NCBI GenBank assembly: GCA_948567375.1
Contig: OX419762.1
Location: 41,397,034-41,461,033, forward strand
Reading direction: 5' to 3'
Length of the DNA stretch: 64,000 bases
Source: Lunularia cruciata
Taxonomy: Eukaryota > Streptophyta > Marchantiopsida > Lunulariales > Lunulariaceae
The notes under the pieces: model-generated
Seen by the model: only the letters and a program-made list of their open reading frames with translations
The model's database searches: none
Told to the model about the DNA's origin: nothing
In this document: positions 33,751-47,900 of the stretch, piece after piece
How the letters are laid out: each line of letters starts with the position of its first letter
Numbering within the stretch: position 1 is the stretch's first letter
Made by a program: the position numbers and the translations under genes

Positions 33751-36590
33751 GGGTTTCCTAAAGACTGAAATGCCCCATTTAGGCGGGGGTTTATACTTAT
33801 GTCTATGGTGTAGATTGCCGGACTCAGAATTGAACTTCCCTACGAGACCGATACCTGCTAAAGGCTTCAGTTCACAAAGTTTGACTTTGATATATGTCTC
33901 CAATCAGTACCCAAACGGTTCTACCCATAGATTCCTAGTACATTAGCGAGCCAATGATGTCGAGGAGGGTTTTTAAGACTTTGGTGATCAACTTGACCTA
34001 GGTGAGGCTTTATAAGCTGCAAAGTCTGGTTTGGCTGGTGCTATCAACGAAATTGTTGTAACATTACAGAGGTGTAGGGTAGAGACACAGTAAGATTTTC
34101 TTCCAACATGTGTCCAATTCTGAGACTCAATTTGCTCTAAGTAAAGAGCAGCAGTTCATTTTCTTTTATTTTTCCTTGACGTTGGCTTGACACCACCGTC
34201 AAGCGAATAGTAGACGCTCTGTATGATTTCATTGGAACGTGTGGTGAGGTGAGTTGTAAGTTGTTGTTTGTTGCCTTCACTTTTTTACGGTAACTAGGAG
34301 CAGCGTGGATTTTCAGACCTTGTTGACCGTGTCCCTTGTGTCAGTTGTAATGCCTCAACAAGTTCCGGTATGGAAATATACTGCTAGTTTATCTCTTTCC
34401 GTTCTTGTGTAATTATCTGAGCATTAATACGGAGCCGATTGCAGTAATGTTCATGCACTCGCTGTTAGTTTTTGTCTGAAGGCAAGTTCTTTCCGCTGTC
34501 CATCGGTGGTTGTTGTATTATGTACTTGGTTGACAGGGAGATTTATATCTTGGCCGAGGGATCGTTCGTGAGGACGGTACCTCTTGTGTTTTGGATTACA
34601 ATACGCGTTGAGTCTTGAATGGTGCCTCTATCTACCCACAGAGTTGAAGTCTCCAGTCGACAACCAGTTTTGTCCTCCTTTCATGGATTACGGCTCACCA
34701 GAGTTTTTCCTTTTGTTCAACTTACATATCTTGCTTATAAAGAAATAATCAGCCGTACATTTTTATCGATTTGGGTGATGAAAGAGCAGCATCAACTATT
34801 TGTTTTAGCATGAACAAATCCGGAGTCGATGTTTGATTTACGTTCTTGGATTTGAGATTGTTATTCATGGTGATAAATTGTTTCCTTCCTTCAAGACGTT
34901 TTGTATCCCTGCCTGGTGGGTCAACGCATTAAACATCTCGATTCACTTGACTCCAACTCTCATTTCTCTCTGTAAAGAAGTGAGAGTTGGAGCTCAAAAT
35001 AAATTGATTCAGGAATCACAACGTTTTGCCTTGATTCCAGGTTCTTGGTGTAGATGTGTGCTTTTGCGTGAGTAGGGAGAATACCGATGAGGTAATGTTT
35101 CCGCAGTTTGTAGATGATTTTGATTTTTCTCTTCCCACTAATAGGTTTAAACGTGTACTTCATAATGGCAGCTATTGTGCTGGCCTAGCTGAAAGGGGTA
35201 AGGTTGGAGGTGATGATCACATCCATACGTGGCTCTGGCCAGGCTATTTTGCAGGATAGGTTTATTATGGATACTCTTACCTTTGGAAGCCAGCCTTACA
35301 ACCAGGACGTGCGACACGCTCCGCTTGTATGCGCAGGTCGTGGTTGTAATATCGTTGTAAGTCACATCTGTAGGAGAGTTTCATGGCTTTGTTTGAAGGC
35401 TTAACCCGACTTGAGTTTTACAGATTAGGACTTTTCTTAACTGGAGATTAACACTCGCCCACAGATCGAATTTGGCTGCGTGTTTGGAATCTGGGGAGGC
35501 GGTCGGTTTTTTAGGAGTTATCCAGGGAGGCGTGGAAGTAGAGTTCCTGGTCTCAGAGCAGGTTAGTTTTGGCCTTAAAACTCGAAGGTTGCTAACCTTT
35601 AGGAGCATCGTTTATTTTGGGCTACTGTAGAGCACTGCTGGAAAGAAGGCAGTACCCATGACGATCAGCCTGCCTGCTGCAGACTTAAAGGTAGCATCAA
35701 GCAAGCACTGTCTAGATATTGTGCAATAGTTAGAGTTCAGTGCAAGCTTATGCATGACTTCCAACCTTCTGTGAGCTAGTTTTTTAACCGGTTGTGTTGA
35801 TCATTTGTATCAGCAAGTCACTTGGGAGTGCACAGATCACAATCTCACACAATCTACCACGTAAGTTGTCCTCTAGATGTCTAAACCAGTGCGTCGAATT
35901 TGTGCAGTAATCTGATAGTAAAATCAAGAGCAATGGTACACATGAAACTCAACTGTTATAAGCTATTATGCCAATCATTTTGGAAGCACCCGTTTAAAAA
36001 CCATCCAACATGAACGTGTAGAGGAGATCGGTTTAGTGACCCTCGTGATGGTTACGTTATCACCAGTCAAGAACATATCTCAGAAGCTTACTGTTGCCCA
36101 TTCCCAGAGTTTTCTGAAGGAAAAAATTAGGTGAGGTCACCACTCAAGAGTGTCTCACTCTGCATCGGAGATCTTGCACTTCAAGATCATCACTTTCGAC
36201 TTTAACGGGTCTCTTCTTTCAAAAACCTATAAGCGAGACGAATAAAGATGCAATGGAGTCTATTTCTCAAGAACTTGATCTCTATGCGTCACTACCAGAC
36301 CTCTTGAGCAAAAGGCATTGTTAAGGAGGTCCTTTCTCAGACAGATTCCCTGGTCCAGACTTAATCATTTTGCTCCTCCCGTTATTGTTCTCAGGCTAGT
36401 AAGCTACATAATCTATTTCATCTATTTGTTTAACGAAACGTGGTTGCTCAATTGGCCTGAATGGAGGATTAAGAGAAATGTAACGTACGTGTCAATTTAC
36501 CAAGTGAGCATACTATGTTGCAGCACGAGGATGGATATGAAGAAATTAGAGCAGACTAAGATGTAAGACTTTAGACACAGCTCAGAAGTA
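33751..36590 (+). other. 3' flank of the YLMG gene, no further gene seen
   Basis: The sequence stays less AT-rich than the surroundings for nearly 3 kb, which is more like genic DNA than the flanking transposons. It probably holds a 3' UTR and unique intergenic DNA. The short frames here (for example 35056-35259) show no domain. A non-coding transcript or a spliced gene cannot be excluded. Confidence 0.45.
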
Positions 36591-36609
36591 TGGGTTGTCT
36601 GAATCTTCG

Positions 36610-36720
36610 TGGGGCTTAGCCCCATGTTACCTTTTTTGTCTCTCCCTTGTACGGCTTGACGGGGTCTTCCCATTCTTCGTTTTTCCTACGCGGTCGCCTC
36701 TTTCATTATCTTCGTTGATA
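36610..36720 (+). repeat. Third copy of the dispersed GGGGCTTAG module
   Basis: It begins GTGGGGCTTAGCCCC and contains TTTTTTGTCTCTCCCTTGTA and GACGGGGTCTTCCCA. It matches 11770-11880 and inverted 13562-13631. This is the best preserved copy, and it marks the right boundary of the YLMG island. Confidence 0.65.
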
Positions 36721-38157
36721 TAGATCATTCAATGTGACAAATGACTTTGTCCTCTCTATCGCTATCGCTGTTGCATATTAAGAAATATAATACTCTCTTT
36801 AAGATAAGAGAGTAAGCTAACTTGCAATTTTGAGATACTTCCAATGATAATCTCATTCCAAGTGAAGGAACTCTTTTACTCGATTAATACTTTCATGCCT
36901 CGTTTATACAAATTATTAAGGTTTAGGATTATAAGAATTGGAATGAGGAAGGTTATATATATATATATGAGGAAGGTTGATTATATTGTCTAAAAATATA
37001 CAAATTTTTTTACAAAATAGTTCTCACATAACATATCTATTGTTTTCCAAAATCTATTAACTTTGATCAAAAATATTGTAAAACTTTTTGGTAAGTGGTC
37101 TTAGCGAGTACAACTACGACCATTTTGAAACCACAAAGAATACTAATCAATCCTCGAAGTATACTTGTGACTTAATCATACAGTTTGAACTACTTTGAAT
37201 GAAATTATGTTTTGAAAGAGCTAGAATAAAGCTGAATTTTTTTGGTGTAATAAATGTCACTATAAGCTTATAATATTTTAAAATACTTTAAAGATGCATT
37301 CATTTTAAAAAACTATCTTTACATGTTTATAAAACATCAAAAAATCATTTTTTAAAATAAATATAAAATTTATATAAAAGCTAATTACAATTGATCACTC
37401 AGTAGAATCATACACTAAAGTCTATTAGCGTTATTATGTATAATAATATACTTAAATATGATCATTAAAGTAAAGCGAGACCCCTATAATAATGAGAAAA
37501 AATAAATCCAACTGAACTAAAAATATCAACTTAGGAAGAATAACTCCTTGATTGACGTTTTAGCTGGTTAAATGTGAATACATTTTAATGAAAATAATTT
37601 CTATTTTCTTTTCATATTTATCTCCAAATATATCTTTGATACAAGATTACGATTCCTTATATTATCTTCTTGTTTAATATGATATGGTTAATCATGATCG
37701 AACAATAATGTCAAATAAAATATTTAGATAAAATATCTTCAAGCCAAATATGATATAAAATATGATGATATAAACTTGTGCCTTTGTACTGAAGTGCTAA
37801 TATATTAGCTTATTTATTTTAATAATTTATTGGATGGACTAATGCAGTAGCAATAATAATGATAATGATAATAATAATAATTAAATAATTAAATTTTAGG
37901 TTATAAAAGGATTCCATTATAGAAGAACATCTTGGATAGTTTTCATTATGATAAATTATTTATATTTAAATGATAAATATAATAATATTTTTATTAGATA
38001 AGATTTATTTAAATAGATAAATATAATTTATATCCAATTACTGGTTACATGAATCAATTTAGAAATATTTCCATATTAATACATAGGAAATCAAGTAACC
38101 AGATAAATTTACTAGATATTACTGTGACTTCATGTAAATAGCCAATGTATTTATCAA

Positions 38158-38360
38158 ACACCGAGGGATTAAAACCTAAGTCCCGGAAGACCCAAGGGCC
38201 AAGTTTAGGTCAAATCTGGGACTTACAGCGCAGATTAGCAGAACATTGGAGGATTAAGAAGACCGGTCATAGGAGGACTTAAGATTGATCTCGGTGACTT
38301 CGGTTGAATGTGGACCCAGGATGTTTGATCCGTGTTATGGATCATCTGTAACAAGAAGAA
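38158..38360. other. Isolated GC-richer patch in AT-rich DNA
   Basis: About 200 bp (containing GTCCCGGAAGACCCAAGGGC) stand out from very AT-rich flanks. No long frame is present. It could be an exon relic, a transposon end or an RNA gene; I do not recognise it. Confidence 0.4.
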
Positions 38361-41300
38361 GCAAACCCAAAATTAAGTAAAAGTAATAGCTTGATAAAAA
38401 TATGAAAAAGATATGCAAAGTATGTGTAGTAATAAGCATCTCACTTGCTTAAGTATGGTCTATTTTCTCATATTGCGGATTTTGAGTAATTCATTCTCAG
38501 TGACAATTATATAACTGTCCAAGTGCATACAAACTCTATTTTGACAAGATAGACTTTTTAGTTTTGTGGTAACTAGATATTATCTAAAATGGGTGTTATA
38601 TGTGATTGAAAAAGAAGCTACAAAATAATGTGAAATATTTTGAGGTTTTTTAAAAGTGTCCATATGGTGAATTATAATCACTTATTATTCAATATTTCAA
38701 TTGAATGACAATTAAATATAGTTAAAAAAGTTAAAACTTAAAAAATATATTAGTAATCTTTTCTAATAGGCTATTTGATATTTTAAATAACCTTTTGTTC
38801 AAGTGTTTTATTCATACTAAATTATTCATTTCCTCATTTCTTTCTTTGTTCCTAGGTATTTCTTGTCACCAATTCCCTGCCTCTCTTTTGTTGTTTTTGA
38901 ACAAAGTAGATTTCTGCTTGTGTTTGTATCTTTGATTGAAGAAATATCGATAAAAGTCTAACTTTGATCTTGATCAGAGGGCACTTGGAATTATTAAATG
39001 TTAAGTTCCATTGAATTTTATCTCAAAGTTCTTTGGGAATACGCTAATTCTTTACTAAAATATGGGTAGATATGGGTAGTTTATCCTAAGAAAAATTCAT
39101 ATTAACGTATAGTACGTAAAGATAACATTTGGAGAAAATATCTAAGGATGAAAAATGTAATATTGGTAAATAACCACAAATTTTCTAAACTAAACTAAAA
39201 GACCATATTCATATATTTCATTTTAAGGATAAGCGTATTCCTGATATGTTTCTTTTCTGACTATGCATGATTACATAGAAAAGTTTAACATGGAAAAATA
39301 TTAAATTATGTTATAATTTAATATTCTTTTGTACTGATTATTTTTCCTATGCAAATCTTTTTATCCCATTGGAAACACATAATTGAAAATTTCCAATTCA
39401 ACTATATTCTGCTTAGAATATTAATCTCTTTTAGATGACAAATTACTGAAAACAGTAAAATTTCTACAGTAATCCCCATTACTTAGATGTTTAAAATAAT
39501 CCGTATTATATCCAGAATTTAATGACTTGATTAGCTTTGCCATTCAGAAGACATTGTAGAATATAAGATATTTTTCTATCAGAATAATGGACTAAACAGA
39601 TGGACGAAGAGATCTAGGTCCTTAATTATATTATATAAACCTTATGATTGAAATTTAAAACCTACCTACTAATTTAGATATACCCAAATATCTCGAATAC
39701 ATGAGTAAAAGGTTACAAGATAGTGAAAATCTACTTTCCGAAAAGCCTAAAATCCTCAAAAACAGATATGTAATTTAACATTATCCATAACTTTAGCACT
39801 ATCCTCATAAATTATAGGAGTGAAAATGATTTCCTGTCCGATATAACTCCTTAAAATTTTGATTTTATGGTTGTCATCGAGGTTTTTTTGAAGTACAGTT
39901 ATAATAGGCTTCTACCTATTATAAGTGCATTTTAAAATCATTTTAGAGTACAAACTGCCCAAGAGGAGCATTTAGGAGTAGTGTAATAGTGTTTTTCTAT
40001 TTTTTATGACTTGAGTGTCTTGCCATGTGACGGTCTTCCTATTTTGTGGGTTGTCTACTAAATTCTTTTGCAATAGTTCAATGTCATATACACACACAAC
40101 AGTTATCGCGTCTTGTTGATAGTGTCTCATTTAGTGACTAAAATTCTTAAAATGCGTAGAGACCGGCTTTCACAGTACCTCTTTTAATTCAGAATATCTT
40201 TTGTACTTTTCTGGTTTTATATTGACGTATTTTTCAATTCTGATAAAGTCTTTTTAGTACGAAGCTTTTGTGACACTATCTGCTAAGCTTTTGGCGAAAC
40301 TATTTCCTTCTTGTTATCCTTACGGTCGGTCGCCGTACTTCTGACACTAATTGCTAAGCATAATAATAAAGGAATGATAAGGTAAGAAACCTTTCCTGAC
40401 ATACTCTAGATCTTAGATTACTTATTGTGTCGTGTCATATTGGCTCAATATAAAAAATCTTTAGAATTATTAAAAGCAGAGAAAATATGAAAGTAGATGG
40501 TAAGGATAAAGTAATTTCTTTATGACTCTAAAAATATCTCAAGAATGTAATTTTAGATAATTTGGAAATTCTCTTGATATCATCTACAGAAAATTGTACC
40601 AACAAATAAATTTTATATGACATACGATACAATAAGGAGTATGATCAATTTTTTTTAATATTTTATGTAAAATGGACCAATAAAAGAAAGTGTCTATAGC
40701 AAAAATTATACACTATTCTTGCAAATATCACTCAAGCTAAAATCTTATTAAAAATTATCTAAATAGGTGTATGATGGGTAGAGGTCCCAAGTAGCATTAA
40801 CACAATCAAGATGTAAATCAAAAAGAGTTAAGTCTATCACAAAAACTATAAACAAAAATTGACGGATTGCTGATTTATTTAACAATATATAGTAAACCAT
40901 TCCTGTATTGTTTCTTTTTCTCCTTGCAGAAAATATATAAACATGATTGTAAATCAAGTTAGATAAGCATTTAATCGCTCAAAATTCTTTTATTGATTGA
41001 TTATTGATTTGATAATCAACTTTTATTGATTATTGATTTGATAATATAATGTAAATTGTTTATAAATTTTTTTAATTTTCTCACTCTTTTGAAAAAATAC
41101 ATGCATTGTGAATCTGGTAGACCAGATAATTAATTTGACAAGTTATAGTAAATTATTTTCATACTTTTTCCTTGTTTTTCATTCCTTAACACACAATACA
41201 TCCATTGGATCTTGTAGACCAGATTAGGGAGACCTTTGACCACTTGACTACCAAGTTTTATCTTATAGCCTTAAGAATCAATGTATCAAAATATCAAGCA

Positions 41301-41461
41301 TGGTTCTATTTAGGTAATTTTTATGACCTGTAGTTTCTAAAGAGGTGTATTACATATAAGACAACTTTCACATTCTTGGAGTGCTAATAAGGTTTAAGGA
41401 CTTTGTCTTGTACTACTTAAACGTCTACATGCATAGTCTACATGTGGATGCCTTTTTTTTA

Positions 41462-41605
41462 ATTTGGAGATCCACAAGTGGCATTAGTTATACTCTAGTA
41501 TTGATAATCTAATAACCTATATACTTTACTTTCATCTACTTGAATATCTGCAAGTGACATTAGTTGTACACTAGTATTACTTATTAAACAAACTCTATAC
41601 TTTAC
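41462..41605. repeat. Diverged 76-bp tandem repeat
   Basis: Two units share CAAGTGRCATTAGTTRTAC, CTAGTATT and a TATACTTTAC end, with a period of about 76 bp. Confidence 0.7.
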
Positions 41606-42400
41606 ATGTTCCTCTTTTTCTTGCCTTCTTATCACAATTGAGAGCCTTAAAGAGGATCATAAGTATCTTTGGTAATGTCATAAGAATAGAAAATTTTGCA
41701 ATGTGTGATATAGATTCAATACATGCACATATATATTTCCCAATCTCTAGTAAAGAAGTAGAGATGCTATATATGGAGGAAATTTTTTGTAGTATTTTTA
41801 TTGAATTATGCACTCTCAATGCCTTTATTTTCCTCCCAATTTATGGTTAATAGTAGGTTTATTCTTTAAATTTAAACACTGGAGGTGGAGGAAAGCTCCT
41901 TTCCTCTCTAAATATTATTATGATAAAGGAGAGATGGTTTAATTCAAGAATATGGTGATTTTCCATCTTTTACCTCTTTGCCAATAATTTCAACAAGATA
42001 CACGTTCTCTTTTAGTTGACCCATGTATTTGTGGTGGTACTAAACTATATCTTTACATTTGCTCAAACAAGATTGCAAGCTCTTTCTTCCTATCTCAACC
42101 ATATATGATGGAATTCTGACTCACACTTACATATAGGGAATTTTCCATAGATCTTATGTCCTCATTAAATAGATTCAAGTGCAAAAAATGGTTTGGACCT
42201 ATTTTTTAATATTTAGCTTTAAGATATTAGATTATATACTAGCACATGCTTGACACCAACAAGCCAAATATAGGTGCAAACCATTCTCTCCATGTAAATT
42301 AATACTTTGTGAATATGCCTCAATAACCAAACACATGGTTTCATAAAGCATAAATGGTGTAAACCTAGTGTGCAGAAGAAGTTTAAGCGTTTGGTAACCT

Positions 42401-44030
42401 AGGTTGGGGGTGCATATTTTTGAGTGTTGAGTATGATTAAAGTCTTAGTTCATGATCCTCTTATAAGCTTTGTAGATGTGGTTTGGAGGCAAGGCTCCCA
42501 TACCACATCTGGAGGCTCGTTGGGTGTCTTGGTAAGAGCTCATATGAGCACAATCGCACTTCATATCTTGTGTGATATAAAGTACCCTAATGAAATCAGT
42601 GCAGGTGTTGACGTAAGCAGAGTCTTGACTGAACCACATAAAATCTTGGTGTATGTTTCCTCCTGTTGTATAGTGATTGAGCTTGTTTCCTAGATTGCAG
42701 ATTTGTGTTCCTTTCACATACACAACCCAATAATTACAATACTAGACAAGATATTCTAACATTTTGATGAGTTTCTCTAAGTATAAGCTATCACAATTCT
42801 TATGTGCATATGCTTTGGCATTGGGTTTGTGGAGCTTGTACACCTGAATATATATAGAAAAAATGCTTTAGAGGACATTTGTAACAGATTTGTTCTTATT
42901 TATTTGGGCAAGAAATAATGGTCTTATCAGTCAATTTTATCTCCATGAAGTTAGAGGGCCTATAGTCCTTACCTATCCAATTAGAGTGTAATAAGACCAT
43001 ACAACATAAACTCTTGTTTGTATAGAGGATTACCTCTTAGCTTACTCTAGCTATAGTCTTTGAATGGGTATTTTCTACTTCCCTACTAATCATTGGAAGG
43101 ATTTTTAGTATATAATGAAGTTTACTTTCTACTTCCTTATTGATTATCCAAAGGATTTCTAATATATTGTGAAGTTTAAGGTGAGGTGTGGCTTTAGCAA
43201 CCCACCTTTAGTAAGGTTGAGCTAAAAAAAGAAGAAGTGAAAAACCACATATTGAATTTCTCCATAAAGGTCTAGAAAAATAAATTGATTATAAAATGGA
43301 GGCTACACTCTAATATTTGGTGTGAATTATGGAAGACTGTACTTCTTATATATAAGAAAAGTAAAGAGCTAAAAAATGCACTCATGTAGGTTAGAATTGG
43401 GTCAACTACCTTTATAGCAATGAATTTCTACTTAGGTTTGGTTCATTCTTTTATTTATCTCATTACTCACTTGAAAATGTAGCACTACTTTAGATATAAT
43501 AAGGATATATACAACTCATGTTCTTTCAAATTGAAATTGAAACAGAAACTGAAATAGGAACAGAAACAGAAACAAAATTGAAGTCACTTCTTTATTCCTT
43601 AAGAATGATACGAAATTAGAAACATAAAGTTTACATGTTTGTATGTGAGTGATTTTGTAAAAGCTTACAATACTAAGAAACAAACAAGGATTCCAAGTAT
43701 ATAATGAGGTTACTTCTCTATTCCCCTACCTTATAATTATCTTGAATTATAAATATCTAGTTTTATATGGTATAGTTATAAAAGATTTTATAGAAACTTA
43801 CCATTCTAAGTAACAAGAAGTATCACTTGATTTTTAGCTAACATGTCATTGTTGCTCTTCAGATGAACAAATTTACTATCTCTTGTCTTGCTAGTGCGGC
43901 TGCCTCTCACTCTTAAGATAATTGGCTTCTGATTTTAGGGTACTACTTAGCTATAAAGCATGTAATTCTCCAATTAAAATCAACCCATCAGATTGCCTCA
44001 TCCATGTTCATCTCCATTCAACTTTCTTAC
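42401..44030. other. AT-rich region with minor repeats
   Basis: No gene is recognised. A roughly 54-bp tandem repeat with TTTCTACTTCC lies at 43071-43180, and a related segment recurs near 43685-43735. A GAAACAGAAAC low-complexity run is at about 43535-43580. The last part before 44030 may be an LTR end of the copia fragment that follows. Confidence 0.45.
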
Positions 44031-44035
44031 TAATA

Positions 44036-44570
44036 TGGTACCAGAGACAACATCAAAGGTCCAAGGCAACCTCACATAGAAGAGCTAGAGTCCTTTGATA
44101 GTCATACAAAAGAGCCCAAGTGAGCTATGGAGAATATCCAAACACAATAGAGCCAAAATTTCAAAGAAGATCCACACATTGCTGCATGAAGAGTAAAGCA
44201 TAGAAGAACTAGAGCTAGCCACAAAGAAGATCCATGCATAGAAGGGTCAAAGCTGCACAAAATGGCAACATTATGGATTGGTCAATCCCGTTATAACCAT
44301 GATCTGCCTAAATTCATTGGTCAATTCTTCTATGCATGGAAAAATAAAATAAAATAGATCTTCAAAATGGAGAAACTTACCAATTTGATCATTAATGTTG
44401 AAGAACAACCAATGACTCCACCTCCAAGTCTAGGCAGAACCATGCACCTTCTTCTTATGTTAGGCCTAGGCAACAAAGTTGCAGTGGATGATAAAAATGA
44501 CCATGCACTTACCATTCTAAACAACTTGATTGAAGATGTCATGCCATTTATAGTTTTGCATCTAGATTGA
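44036..44570 (+). pseudogene. Ty1/copia 5' internal fragment with gag start
   Basis: TGGTACCAGAGAC near 44037 resembles the initiator tRNA-Met primer site that follows copia LTRs. Further on, a frame reads LPKFIGQFFYAWKNKIK and then MEKLTNLIINVEEQP (44367-44570), which has the layout of a copia gag N-terminus (K-F-x-G-x-N-[FY]-x-x-W-K, then an LVE block). It is cut at about 44570 by the LTR of the PHD-family element. A fragment only. Confidence 0.55.
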
Positions 44571-44996
44571 TTGGACATTGGAGTTGCATTGATAGTTAGA
44601 TAGACTGTTAGTGGTATTTTAGCAGTTACTCATAGACTACTTTTTGACAATCATATTTTGTGTTTGGGGTACTTACATCATGGTAGGGCCCACTATCACT
44701 TTGCACCGTTGACACCATTGGGTGTGCCATCAGTAGGACCGTTAGGGTTTGAGACCTAGCTTGAGTCCAAAGGGTATACTTTTGAAGTGCAACTCTACAG
44801 AGCTCACTTCTATGATGTTGAGCCTTTGAGTTCCTGGCTATGGTGGATAGAGGCCGACGAGCATCACTTGGATTATCTTAGCTAGAGTGGGTGTGGCTTG
44901 ACTATAATCAATGCCCAATTGTTTGCAAATTATAGAATGAATAATCAAGTACTGATTTGAGTTGAGTTGATTCGAGTGGTATAAACAAACTGATTA
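44571..44996 (+). repeat. 5' LTR core of a PHD-family element
   Basis: It matches the LTR core at about 3508-3945, for example GGTATACTTTTGAAGTGCA and TTGAGCCTTTGAGTTCC. The first 110 bp of the LTR seen at 3390 are absent here, and the copy starts next to the copia fragment. It is followed by leader and gag in the same orientation. Confidence 0.75.
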
Positions 44997-47900
44997 CATT
45001 AGAGAAGTGAGGTCAGGGGGAAATTGGGTGCAAGAATTATGAGTGTTGGTGGTATCTCCAAGCTTGGTGGATCATTGGTAGCTCAATCAAAGTTCAGGTC
45101 TTCCCTATTGTGCAGAAGCTTGTTGGTTGATGAAGATTTGGTAATGAGGTAGACAATGTGCGGAAGGGCTGGCCAAATTTTGAGCAAAGAGAAGCAATTT
45201 TTGAGTAGTGGTTGTGATTTTGAGCTCAAGAGGTGAAAGTATGACCAATTTGTTGCGAGTTGGACTCAAAAAGTGAAATTGAAGGTGGAGTTTGGAACCT
45301 GTCCTCGTGAAATTGTGATTTGGAAAACCCTATCATTTCAGTTTGGCCTGAGTGGAGAGTTAGCAGAGGATGTGGTGGTCAGCCAAATTTAGGGTTTATG
45401 TCAGATTTTGGCCAGATTTGGAGGAGTTTCACCATAATTTAGATAGGGTTAAAAGTGGCAAGAAGAAAGGTCTCATTTGGGCATTTAGAGGCTTCAAGAC
45501 ATAGGGTTGTGGGCTATGAGAGGCTACAAAGACCTAGAAGAGCAAGCTGGAGGCTAGCTAGTTTAGAGTAGATCTTGGTCATTGTTTGGCAAAATCTGCC
45601 AATCTTGCTAGATTGTGCGCAACTGGGTTTGACTCTTAGATCTTTGGTTCCTAGATTGGTGTCCTAGTCAATTGGTCCACCCTCACTTATTGTCCTAGTG
45701 ACTGTTCCACTATTATCTATACACTTGTAGCTTTGGCTAGGAAAGGAAGTTTGATCCCATTCTTGGTGATTGTAGTAGCTTAGGACGTTGATAGGAACTC
45801 CTATTATGTCAAATGCCAAATGGTGGCAAAGTCAATCCAATGTTGTTTTATGAGATGGGGTGTTTTTGTTTAGATTTCTTGTAATTAGACCCTATCCATT
45901 CTCTGCTTCCTATTTTTGCACCACATTTGTGTGAGGTGCCTTGAATTTTGAGCATTGGTGCTTTGGTGTGGTCTTGATAGTGAGGCTGGAATGATGACCA
46001 ATTAGACTACCTATGTTTCTCTCCGGTGAGGCAAGAAGTGATGACCTGCAGACCATGAGAGTACGTGTTGTGATGGCAGGTTACATGTTGCTCTTTCTCC
46101 TAGTGTAGTTGTCATAGTTAGAGCTACATTAATCGGTGATGTTTACTTGGAGGTGTTGGTACTTGGTGGTGTTGGCACTTGGTGAGGTACTTGCGGAGGT
46201 TACAATTACAGGTTGCAGTTGTTGGTTACTTTGTCACAACAAAGTTCTTTGGGGATTTCGGAGGAGATAACTTTGAAGTACGCAGTGGGTTTACTCAAAG
46301 TGGCGCTCAATATTAGCCTCTATCTTAGATCCCAATGAGGGAGGAGATTGACTCAGAGTTGGAGTTTGACACAAGAGTTGACCCAATTGAAAGTGCACTT
46401 GGTGTGTCTGCATCATTGTTGTGGGACATGGATGAGATCTATGGGGCATCCAAAGGCCCCAAGCGTTATTCTAGTATAGTGGGTACCATTGAGTTGGATG
46501 ACTTCATCTAGGAGTTTGATAGTTGGTGTGATCTGCAGTAGATGCAGAACCCAAATTTGTTCACACCCTTCATGGCGTGGAAGGGCTTGTTTCAACATTT
46601 AAAAGGTCCACCAATGGACATCTACCATGAGTTCAAGAGAGCTCACTTGGAGGAGATTGAGCTATGGAGACAATATTGGTCTCCAAACTATGTCTCCATT
46701 ACCTCAAGCTTAGTTTCTAGGGGTAGATCGGTTGTACCCATGAGTTTTAGCTCTATTAGCATTGGTAGATCTCTTGGAGATGGTGCTACGAGTAAAGGTA
46801 CTTCTACAAGAGGTGGTGTAGTATTGGGGTTTAACTCCATGGTGGAGTTCTTTTAGTGTTTAAGGCATAACTACCAAGGAGTGTGGACTGGCAAGTTGAG
46901 GAGCTTGCAAGAGTTCTAGCAAAAGGCTAGAGGAGCCTACACAAGGCATACACTTGCATGAGACGATTGATCAGTCTCACTTAGGAAGTTACTAAAGCCC
47001 AAGCAATCCAATTTTGGTATGGGATATTGGACGAGGAGTTGCAATGTAGAGTTTATGATGCTACGTTGTTACAAGCTACTTCACCCACTTTGGCAATGGT
47101 CTTTGGTTTGACTGAGCGTATTGAGCTCAACATGGTAGAGGAGAGAGTGGTGACATTTGGATTTGGTAAGGAGACCTCATCCACAATTGTGACTTCTTCT
47201 AGAGTGCAAGAGAGTGCACCATGCCTAGTTGGTTTTTGAGGACAAGGTGGACAGCCTAGGTCCTATGGAGCAAGTGGAAGGCCTATTGTAATTAGACCCT
47301 TACCTTCATTTTCAGGTCAACAACAACTAGTGAGTAGTGGTGTTGCTTGCTGGACTTATGATGGACCTCACCAAGAGAGAGTGCACTCAGGGCAGCGGAC
47401 CTGATACCTCTGGTGTATCATAGCCAACACAAAGCCAATGTAATCATTGCCACTGATTTGGTCACACTAGTGATTGGTGCTTTGACCTACACCCAAAGTT
47501 ACTGAGTGGTAGGGCTACTATGGCAGGTGGTAGAGGAGCTCCAGGTCATGGAGGACTAGGTGCTAAAGGTGGTAGTAGAGGACCCTCACCTAGTAGAGGT
47601 GCAGTACTTGCCCTTACTTCTGATACAACCATGGCTACTTGCATTGAGCAGTTGGAGTAGAGATTGGCTAGCATGGCCATAGCTTAGAGGAGATCAGATT
47701 TGGGTGTTGAGGCTTCCACCTCATATGTTGGTGATAAAGATGCCTTGGATTTCATGTGTGGAGCATCATAGGTAGATGCCTCTGCCACAATGACTAGGAG
47801 TGCAGTATGTGCTCTAGAGCCTAGAGTAGCATCAATGGAGTTGGACCCATAAAGAGGAGAGGTTGGGAGATAAGTCAGACTTCCTCAGTCTTTCATGCTC

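Larger units (their letters stand above)
36721..42400. other. Very AT-rich region without a recognised gene
   Basis: This holds many short A/T-rich repeats (for example an AAT/GAT run near 37848-37885) and one less AT-rich patch at 38158-38360. The frames 41595-41819 and 41638-41850 overlap on opposite strands and have no domain. Confidence 0.5.

Noticed and set aside
33439-33903. Minus-strand 154-residue frame over the YLMG gene
   Set aside because: Antisense to a well-supported YGGT protein, and its composition is that of a reverse-complement reading.
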